Assembly (NCBI GenBank): GCA_019915135.1
Contig: JAHLMK010000004.1
Location: forward strand, 2,170,001 to 2,234,000
Direction of reading: 5' to 3'
Source of the DNA: Strobilurus pachycystidiatus
Lineage: Eukaryota > Basidiomycota > Agaricomycetes > Agaricales > Physalacriaceae
DNA: 64,000 bases
In this document: in pieces, positions 56,199-64,000 of the stretch
Position numbering within the stretch: position 1 is the stretch's first letter
Layout: each line of letters opens with the position of its first letter
The notes under the pieces: model-generated
Seen by the model: only the letters and a program-made list of their open reading frames with translations
Database searches by the model: none
What the model was told of the DNA's origin: nothing
Position numbers and translations under genes: made by a program

Positions 56199-56937
56199 TG
56201 ATGTAGCCGCCTCGTCGTAGACAGAGACGTCGCCGACATTGGTTGTCAAGTACGTCCTTCCTGCTACTAGACCCTTTCTCAGGGCGCATTCGACAACAGC
56301 TCGAAATACACTTCATCCCCCTTTTCATCCCTACGCGCTTACGCGCCGACGAGCAGGCTTCTTGTATCATATGACCATTGGCAGTACCACCGAATACTTC
56401 TCTCTGGAGCACAGAAGGTCTCAGGCTGCAAAAATGCGATTGAGTGTGAAGCCGAAAAGCTTACGAGAAGAAAGACTTTCCACAGTAACGTTGAGATCAG
56501 CAGCACTCCGTTGTGCGGTAGCTCTTCACTGTCGCGCTGAAAAGGACAAGGTGAACCTAGGTGACTCATCGTATTAGTCAAGGAATAAAGGCGATGGATC
56601 CTACCAGCAGCTCATTCAGCCCTCTCAAGTCAGACTCGCTAGAAGACAGGCTGTCTCATATCTCGTCATAAAGAATGGTATGCTTCTTGGCAGTTGACGT
56701 CGTTAATCAGAGAAATGCGCATAGACTTGACTCAGTCCAATCGGGCTACCCTTCATGTAGGTATGATTCTTGGCAGCTGGCTTCGTCGATCGTGACGACG
56801 CGCGCACATTTGCTAGACGCCTGGCTGGCTCCATTCGAGATATCTTTCATATGAGAGGACAGACCTCTTGACAGCGACAGTCAGCTTATAGACTGCCTCA
56901 TTAATACATCCTGCGGCATATTTTGCCAAAGCCCTTT
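56199..56937. other. Intergenic, ETFB to P450
   Basis: A 112-codon plus frame (56239-56577) is unrecognised and probably non-coding 3' flank. The pattern GGTATG..TTCTTGGCAG(T/C)TG occurs twice (about 56678 and 56760), a short direct repeat upstream of the P450. Confidence 0.4.
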
Positions 56938-59053
56938 ATGTTCTTGTACCTCTATCGTCTATCGTTTGTGATTCGTAAGTTCAACTCTGCTTTGATATCA
57001 AGACTGAAACATCTACGCAGTACCTTCCGTCCTCTGGCTGGCTTACCGTCTCTACGTCTACCCACGCTACCTTTCGCCCCTCCGAAACATCCCAGGCCCG
57101 CCCCTCGGCTCTCTCATCTATGGCCAATTCTCGTACATACTGCGAGAAGAAGCTGGTATCCCACACCGCGAATGGGTCAAAAAACACGGATCGGCTATTC
57201 GTGTCGTTGGCCCGGTGGGTGTGGAGCGGGTGATCTTCGTGAGCGAGGAGGCGTTGCACAAGATTCTGGTCAGTGATTGGACTGACTATCCAAAGGTATG
57301 TTGTCGTGGACTACTTCTAAACGGCTTGTCTAACTTTAAGTTCTCTAGCCGGCATTCATTAGGAACATTCTGGGGATCGTAGCTGGCTTTGGTCTTCTAA
57401 CGGTCGAGGGCAATGAACATCGTCAGATGCGGAAGGCCATGGCCCCAGCTTTCGGGTTACAGCATCTCATAGCGCGTACGCTCTGTCCATTACCACTAGT
57501 ATTACGCTGAAGTTTTCTAGAGGTGGATATCTACTACGACTCGATCGAAAGGTATGTACTCTGTCTTTCTTTGTTGTAGAAGTTCTTACTCGAAGCAGCT
57601 TAATCGAACTCCTCGGCTCCCAAATTGACGGCCAAGTCAACGTGGCAAAGGGTAAGGTCTTCCTGATGTACGATTGGGGTGAGTGTTTTTCCTCTTTACG
57701 TCTTGTTCATGTGCGAAGTCAGTTCACTCCGTATACGTAGTCAGTAACACAACTCTCGACATAATAGGCCTCGCCGCATTCGGCTACGACACGGACTCGC
57801 TGCACCACCCCCATAACGAGCTCGCTCAAGCATACGAGGAACTCCTCAGCCTGCAAACCGGCGCAAATTTGGCGCGACTCATTGCCCTTAACGTCATCCC
57901 AGGCGTGTCAACGCTATTCGTTAGTGAATGGGTGTACAAGAGGAGGAAATGGTTGAGGCATGTCGGCTTTTTGAGTGCGTCATTTCTTCGCCTGTGGGTC
58001 CTTACAGTCGGCACAACTCTTACAACTCCGATGATATAGAAGTTGTTGAGACCATGATCTCGTGCATGCACCGTATCAAACGCGTTTCCGCCACACTTTT
58101 AGCGGAGAAGATCGCTGACGCATCGAATGTATCGGATATCGATTCCAAAAAGGATATCATGTCAATCCTCGTTCGTGCGAGGTCTCGTCAAGGAGGAAGC
58201 GGGGATGGTGGGTACGTCATGAGCGATAGGGCGATGATGGATCAGGTCTTAACCTTCCTGGGGGCGGGACATGAGACAACCGCCAGTGGCTTAGCTTGGG
58301 TCTGTGTTTTACCAGGCTATCAACCCTGACATCTCCGTTGACTTTGCTCATACTCTAGACACTCTGGTTTCTGGCAAAGCATCCGTATGCCCAAGAGAGG
58401 TTACGAGCCGAAGTCAAGCCTGTTTTCGTAGAGAACGAGGGCCGGCCAGGCTACAAGGTGCTCAAAGAGATGTCCTACCTCGACGCAGTGGTGATGGAAT
58501 CTTTGCGCCTCATGCCGCCCGCACCCATGGCCATTCGACGAGCAGACAAGACTGATTACATCGATGGGCATCTGATTCCTGCGGGAACGCTGTTCTACAT
58601 TCCGATTAGGGTAATTAACACGCTACAGGCATTTTGGGGTCAGGATGCGGAGGAGTTTGTGCCGGAACGGTGGCTAAAGGAAAACACGGAGAATGAGGAG
58701 AAGGAGGCGCTCAAGGGAGGGAGGGGAAGATTCATGACCTTCTTAGAGGGCCCTCATGGGTGTATCGGAAAGACGATGGCCGTCGTGGAGATGAAGGCAA
58801 TCATAGGGTTGGCCTTTTTGTCATGATCTGGATTGTGACGGTGCACTGATGATGAGTTCTGCATCTAGTGCTTTGATTGCGAAGTTCGAATTCGAGCCGA
58901 GTGTGGAGGGACAGGTCGCGATTCCAACAGCGGCTATTACTATGAGTGGGTTATCATCTTGATGTATGCAAGTGATGCGTCGACACTGATGATTTTGCAG
59001 AACCGAAAGACCATATGCCATTACTGGTGAAGCGTGTACCACAGCGAGTGTAA
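56938..59053 (+). CDS. Cytochrome P450 monooxygenase
   Basis: ER-anchored heme-thiolate oxygenase; the substrate cannot be deduced. It starts [12 protein letters not shown], spliced to [20 protein letters not shown], forming the membrane anchor and proline-rich hinge (RNIPGPPLG). The helix C region reads [16 protein letters not shown]. Helix I has the oxygen-binding motif [13 protein letters not shown]. The ExxR motif is ESLR (in [13 protein letters not shown]), [11 protein letters not shown] is the PERF-type segment, and the heme loop is [14 protein letters not shown] with the Cys ligand. The last two introns lead to [15 protein letters not shown] and [14 protein letters not shown] at TAA 59051-59053. 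About ten short introns are present. The motifs are complete, so the enzyme should be active. The overall style suits Agaricomycete CYP families, but I do not assign one. Confidence 0.87.
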
Positions 59054-59086
59054 CGAAGTACATAGAACCTCTGTGCATCTTAGATA

Positions 59087-59160
59087 GCCTACTTGCTCAG
59101 TTGGAGCGCCAATGTTCACAACCGAACTTTGTCTAGAGTAAGTAACAAGGATTTGATTCC
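59087..59160 (+). other. tRNA-like remnant
   Basis: GCCTACTTGCTCAGTTGGAG is close to the 5' end of eukaryotic tRNA-Met/Lys genes, with an A-box-like segment and a possible D stem (GCTC/GAGC). GATTTGATTCC at 59150-59160 is a B-box-like match with two differences. No 3' acceptor strand complementary to GCCTACT and no T stem are present, so this is at best a degraded tRNA gene or tRNA-derived repeat. Confidence 0.35.
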
Positions 59161-59472
59161 ATGAATCATCCGGAGTTTTATGCGCGACGCGACGAGTTGT
59201 CTAGGCCCATCGTCTGCTTCTGCTTATCTTATGAGTGTCCCTACAGGCACATGATATTTGATGGATGGTTGCCATCTCGATCATTTCTTGCCGCAGTGTT
59301 CTTTCATCTGACTTCCATGTCAATGTCATTAGCTTGCCCCAGGGTATGCGGATTTGTGCCTCTCAGTCTCCGATCTAGCTTGTCTTGCTTACAGAGCCTG
59401 AGATCTCTGGGCCGGTCATCACGCTGCATCCGACCCTACTCTCGATGTACTACTTTCACATCTCCGTCCATC

Positions 59473-61206
59473 ATGACTGGGGACGTGCCTTACGGGCCCG
59501 AAGGCGACATTCGTGTTTTCAAGGACAACGTCTTCGACTATATCGAATTCACACCTCTCATGTGCGCAATAATTGACACGTTAGTTAGCGCCTTGCTGTC
59601 ATTCCTCTCTTGATAGTGTGATCTAGTCCTCAATTCCAACGCCTGCGATATATCAAGCAGATGAGTTTGGCGTACTTCGTCTGGCCGGGAGCTTCGCACA
59701 ATCGCTTTGAGCACTCCCTCGGGGTGGCTCATCTCTCCGGACTGATGGTCGAGCACCTTCAGAAACGCCAACCGGAGCTTGGTATCACGGCTCGCGATGT
59801 TGCTTGCGTCAAGATCGCTGGGTAACTTTCCCAGGCTATTCAAGGCGATTGATCTGATCTTCGCCTAGACTTTGCCATGATCTTGGCCATGGCCCGTTCA
59901 GTCACTTTTGGGACAACGACTTCATGCCTCGTGCTCAGTGAGTGATTCGTCGCATCTTGAATACGCAGTCATCCCGGACAACAGACCTAACGGAGGATGG
60001 ACTCACGAAAAGCAATCTGAAATTATGCTTGATGTTCTTGTCGCGGAGAATAACGTGCCTCTAACTGCCTCAGACGTTGCTTTTGTCAAGGACCTCATTG
60101 CTGGTCAAGTAAAGCATACTAAGGCCCACTTCTCACCAGAAAAACCCTTCTTGTTCGAGATCGTCGCCAACAAACGCAACGCTCTTGATGTAGACAAGTG
60201 GGATTACATTGCACGCGACCTCCTTGCGACTGGCGACCGCGGGGACTGGAGTGCTTTACGTCTCATTCAGTCCGCGCGAGTTATAGATGGAGAGATTTGC
60301 TACAACCTTCGTGACGTGCACACGGTTTTTAATCTTTACCAAGCACGCTACAAGATGTATACCATGTATAACCATAAGACTTGTGGGTCTTCTTGTTCTT
60401 CCTGCCGTGCTGGACTAATAGGGAAACAGGCAAGGCTATTCAATGTATGGTGGTCGATGCTTTACTGGCAGCTGAACGCCATCTGAATATTTCCCGCCGT
60501 GTCGAGAACCAGAAGTCCTACTTGCATCTCACCGATGACATCCTCCTCGAGATTGAACGGTCCGAAGATCCCCTCCTGAAAGAGGCTCAAGCTATCCTCC
60601 ATCGACTCCGAGTACGCGATCTCTATTGCCTGACAAATACCGTACATCTTCCGTACGGTTCCCGTTCCGAGATCAAGACCATCCTCACTGCCGAGAACAT
60701 TGTGAAGGAGGCTCGGAATCTCAAGTCTTTGTTGGCGGATGAGCTTGACACGGAAAACATTTCAGTGGACGTTGCGCCTCTACATTGGGGGATGAAGGAT
60801 CGCAATCCCTTCGATACAATCAAGTTCTACCATGGCAAGGGCAATGACCACGGTAAGCCAGTCTTCCATCTAAAGTTCCAATGATTGACTATCGAGGATC
60901 AATCATCCAGAGTCTTTTCACATTGGTGCACGGGATAAGACCCTCATTTTCCCTCAAGTCTTTGCAGAGATTGTAGTACGCGTGTATAGCAAGGATAAAA
61001 AGTCGGTGCACAAGGTCAATAAGCAGCATAGGTCAACTGACGCTGTGCATCTATAGATACGCCGAGATCGTCCGAGCTGCTTTCAACTCCTTGGTACATC
61101 GAAGTCTGTAGCGCTGTGCACGAACTACGCTGATTGCACACATTGGGACGTGGTCAGACTGCTCGTACCGGCAACTCGCGGCAAGAGCTTGGCTCGAAAT
61201 ACTTGA
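59473..61206 (+). CDS. SAMHD1: SAMHD1-type HD-domain dNTP triphosphohydrolase
   Basis: Predicted metal-dependent phosphohydrolase that cuts dNTPs to nucleosides and triphosphate, limiting the dNTP pool. It starts [20 protein letters not shown], then [16 protein letters not shown]. The HD core follows: [40 protein letters not shown] (first metal His), and across an intron [15 protein letters not shown] (the HD pair). [14 protein letters not shown] and [20 protein letters not shown] give the remaining metal Asp and helices. The C-terminal lobe covers [18 protein letters not shown] to [20 protein letters not shown]. There is no SAM domain, as usual in fungi. The 3' end is uncertain: one frame of the last exon ends at TGA 61206; another, reading [17 protein letters not shown], ends at TAG 61111 and looks more natural but needs a different splice. 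Confidence 0.85.
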
Positions 61207-61393
61207 TGGGGTATCCCACCAAAGGAGGATATTGTTGCAACGACAGCGCAATGGTACTACATACATATCCGACAGCATTAAACTAGCCCATAATAATATA
61301 ATGAATGACTCTGGCGGAACGAGATAACCTGCCTGACAAACAAACGAATGAAGGAGCATGGTTACAGAAAAAGGGAAAGGAAATGAGGGTTGG

Positions 61394-64000
61394 TCAACGT
61401 CGGCTCCCAGAGCCGTTATCACTTTGCCACGAAATATCACCAAGCTTCGTACGCTCTCGACCTGGTCTGCGCGTACCCATTCGCACAGTACCGGTCCCAT
61501 TTCCTCCTCCACTTACAGTCGCCGAGGTATCCGAAGCCGTTCTCCTCATCTTTTTAGGAGCCACCGTCTTCGGCGAGTCTCGCGACTTCCCAGGAGCAGG
61601 CTTCAGCCCAGGCTTCAACACCGGCACAATCTCGCGTGCTAGTTCACGAACGAGCACCGCCCCATCGCCGCCGCCTTGACTGAGGCTCTCCACCACACCC
61701 AAAAGTCCATATCGCTCCACCAGCATCGCCCGGTTAGGATGCACTTCGCACACCGTCCTTAGAATACGAAGAAGGTTGAGCCGAACGACGGCTTTAGAAT
61801 TGTGAGCAAGCCTGTCGACGATTCTTTTGAAGAACGCAGAGGATTTGGTCATCGCTATCGTGAGAGGTGTGGAGAGACGAGTGATCTTGAGGAAAGGATC
61901 GAGTAGGTTCTCGAACGAGTTCGCCTTTGCCGATACGAAACACTGCAACAGCGCGTTGACGGAGTCTGGTTTCATCAGATCGTCTTCAACGCGTGCCGTT
62001 TCGTCCTGTAGCCTGCCCTAGAGTAAGTACCATGGACACAACAAGAGGTAGCGTCCCGACACACCAAGATAATATAGCCTCCAGAGAGCTGACTTGGAAA
62101 TATGGGTCTTTCAACAGTTTGACATACATCCCAACACCATCGTGCTGCCACAATAACGTCCGGCAACTTTTCCCTGCACTGGCAAGATCGCATAATATGG
62201 GCAGAGCGAACTGCTTCAATGGCGAACTCGTCTCGATGACTCGCTTCAAGCATGGTATCAGTCCCGCTTGAGCTGCTTCTTCCTGCCGTGACTTGTTCAA
62301 GCGGCACAGGTTGAAGCAGGTCTGGAATATGTGATTGGACATTTCCTGCGACAGTCAAAGTCAGACATATCATCGGATATCGACAGATGACACATACCGC
62401 GCTATGAGGGCCTGTCGATTGTTCGTCCAGTATGCGAACCAGGATCTCAATGGCGTTCGCATTTTGCAGAACGTCCAGCAAGTTCGCATTCATGGACAGA
62501 TGCTTCACAGCCTTGAGCATTTGAACAAGGCATTCCGGCTCCAGAAGCTCGCAAGCGCGCAACAACCTTCTTACCACCTTCCTCGTACCCAACGCATTCC
62601 GAACGTGTATATCCGACTGCGACACCTGCGAGAACACCAATAGAATCTGGATAATCTTCATCTTCATGTCTGTAGATGTCGGTCCCCGATTCGCCATGAC
62701 GTTGAGCAATGCAGAGGATAGAGGATCAAGAAGACCTTCGCGTATAAACATGCGGCAGAAATCATTCTTCGTTGTCGGGCTTTGGAGCTCGAAGACGCTG
62801 CCGATGCCATTCAGAGCGTGGACGACAAGTTCAGCCTGCTCGGAATAGTCCTCGTCCAGAAGGTCGACTAGTACTTTCAGACCGCGGCATCTGGAGAGCG
62901 GTGAGATGACAAGGAGATGGTGCGGTAAAGCACATACGATATGAACATCTGCAACGTTAGAACAGAGGTATGACAGAGGAGGCGGATGAAATTCGAGGCT
63001 TCTAGTCGACAATCCGATGGATATTTCTTGGAGGTGAACTCTGAGCGACATCAGTACATCTTCTCAATAGCCAACACGTCTGCAATCCTTACCCATCATG
63101 ACGGGTATACCACTGGAAGTCGCGTCGTCAATCATACACATAAACGAAAACAAATCCCAGAACTCACCCAATTAAACAGAAGCTCTCCAAGAACACCAAA
63201 TCGGATGTCACCAGCTGTACTAGATATGAGAATATCATCGATAACAAACGAAAAAGATCACTGACCAAGTTGATGATCTGCAGCAGCTTCATGATCACAT
63301 CCCGGGAGCACTTGCCTTCCAAAACCTCGAGAATAGCGAGCATCCCATGGGACGAGACCAACTGCACCTCCATCTCAGGCGTGTCCGTCAGGATCATAAG
63401 CTATGACCCAGATTCATTCCCAATACCAAAAGCAGAGCAAAACGAAAAAAACTCACAAGTTGATCACACGCATCCCGTAGCTGGAAATCCGGCGCCGACG
63501 GCGTCAACTCGTCAATCAGCTGATTGACCTGATTGCACAGTCGCGCATATTTGTCGCGCTGCAGGTTCGCCTCCAAATCGTCCTCAGCAAAACCCTCGTC
63601 GATCTCGGCGAATGGGTCCTCTTCGTCGGAATTATCATCGCCAAGCTACATATCCCCTCACTTCAGCTTTTCAAGTCAGTTGAGAAGATGCGTACGCACC
63701 CAAGACTTATTCGAAAGCCGTGTATTGAGCTTCAGCCGCTCCGCAGGCTGTCCCGTCGCTTACAGTTGACTTCAGCCCAAGAGACACAAGACGACCTGGA
63801 GAAGAAAGACGCACAGTTCCCATTCTGCTTCCCAAACACATCCTCATAATCCTCGTTGTCCTCCTCCGCGTACTTGTCAAACTCTGTCGCACTCGCACTG
63901 TGCACCCGCCTCGCATCCGCACGCCCGAACGAGCCTCCATTACTGCCAGAGGCAAATGAGGACGACCTTGAGTGCGTGCTCCGCATCGACGCTGGCGGCG
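61394..64000 (-). CDS. sepH: SepH/Cdc7/Cdc15 septation kinase, C-terminal part (partial)
   Basis: STE-group kinase of the septation initiation network (S. pombe Cdc7, Aspergillus SepH, yeast Cdc15). Only the part C-terminal to the kinase domain lies in the window; the 5' end runs past 64000. The visible protein includes SHSRSSSFASGSN-like Ser-rich sequence, FDKYAEEDNEDYEDVFGKQN, DEEDPFAEIDEGFAEDDLEA and NLQRDKYARLCNQVNQLIDE, a family hallmark. Armadillo-like helices follow: HGMLAILEVLEGKCSRDVIM, ALNGIGSVFELQSPTTKNDF, LVQMLKAVKHLSMNANLLDV, FQTCFNLCRLNKSRQEEAAQ and RIVDRLAHNSKAVVRLNLLR. The tail is basic and Ser/Thr-rich (RRPGRERTKLGDISWQSD), ending at TGA 61394. About eight introns. Tail-to-tail with the SAMHD1-like gene. 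Confidence 0.85.

Overview
The window looks like genomic DNA from a filamentous Agaricomycete-type basidiomycete (mushroom lineage). Protein genes are packed on both strands and interrupted by many short GT-AG introns of about 47-65 nt. Several products belong to families typical of Agaricomycetes: a DUF6699-like protein, a macrofage-activating-glycoprotein-like protein, an F-box/LRR-type protein, and a kinase-like protein with an HGD motif. No rRNA gene, convincing intact tRNA or CRISPR array is visible.

Layout. 0-3 kb: a secreted GH43 endo-arabinanase gene with two microexons. 3-10.3 kb: a housekeeping block of mitofusin FZO1 (minus) divergent from ribosome-biogenesis factor RPF2 (plus), an RPAP3-type TPR co-chaperone (plus) and a Pep12-type Qa-SNARE (minus). 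11-17 kb: an accessory stretch with two tandem SDR-like genes whose signature motifs are all degenerate, an 879-bp element with 138-bp terminal inverted repeats, and a gene of an MPGGRPR family broken by a 5-bp tandem duplication. 17-28 kb: a DUF6699-like gene, the large cohesin loader SCC2 (minus), and a divergent GT61-type glycosyltransferase. 29-38.5 kb: two convergent paralogs of an unrecognised proline/serine-rich family (A on plus, B on minus) flanking a GPI-type secreted glycoprotein gene and a gene-poor stretch. 39.8-45.3 kb: YEA4-type nucleotide-sugar transporter divergent from a PCL-type cyclin, then mitochondrial processing peptidase beta. 46-54 kb: another accessory stretch with a kinase-like gene carrying an apparent frameshift, a third SDR-like copy, a small secreted protein made of two repeats, an imperfect foldback repeat, and an F-box gene. 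54-64 kb: thioredoxin-TPR fusion divergent from ETF-beta, a cytochrome P450, a SAMHD1-type HD phosphohydrolase, and the C-terminal part of the SepH/Cdc7 septation kinase running off the right edge.

Working together. Several housekeeping genes are in head-to-head pairs with short shared promoters (FZO1/RPF2, SCC2/GT61, YEA4/cyclin, Trx-TPR/ETFB). Mitochondrial functions (fusion, presequence processing, electron transfer) and cell-cycle functions (cohesin loading, G1 cyclin, septation kinase) recur, but they are scattered and do not form a cluster. The most unusual content is the SDR-like family. All three copies keep the fold, intron layout and C-terminal signature, yet all have lost the TG of the nucleotide-binding loop, the NAG motif and the Ser-Tyr-Lys catalytic residues. 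All gene models were spliced by eye from frame continuity and family resemblance, so exon edges are approximate unless stated.
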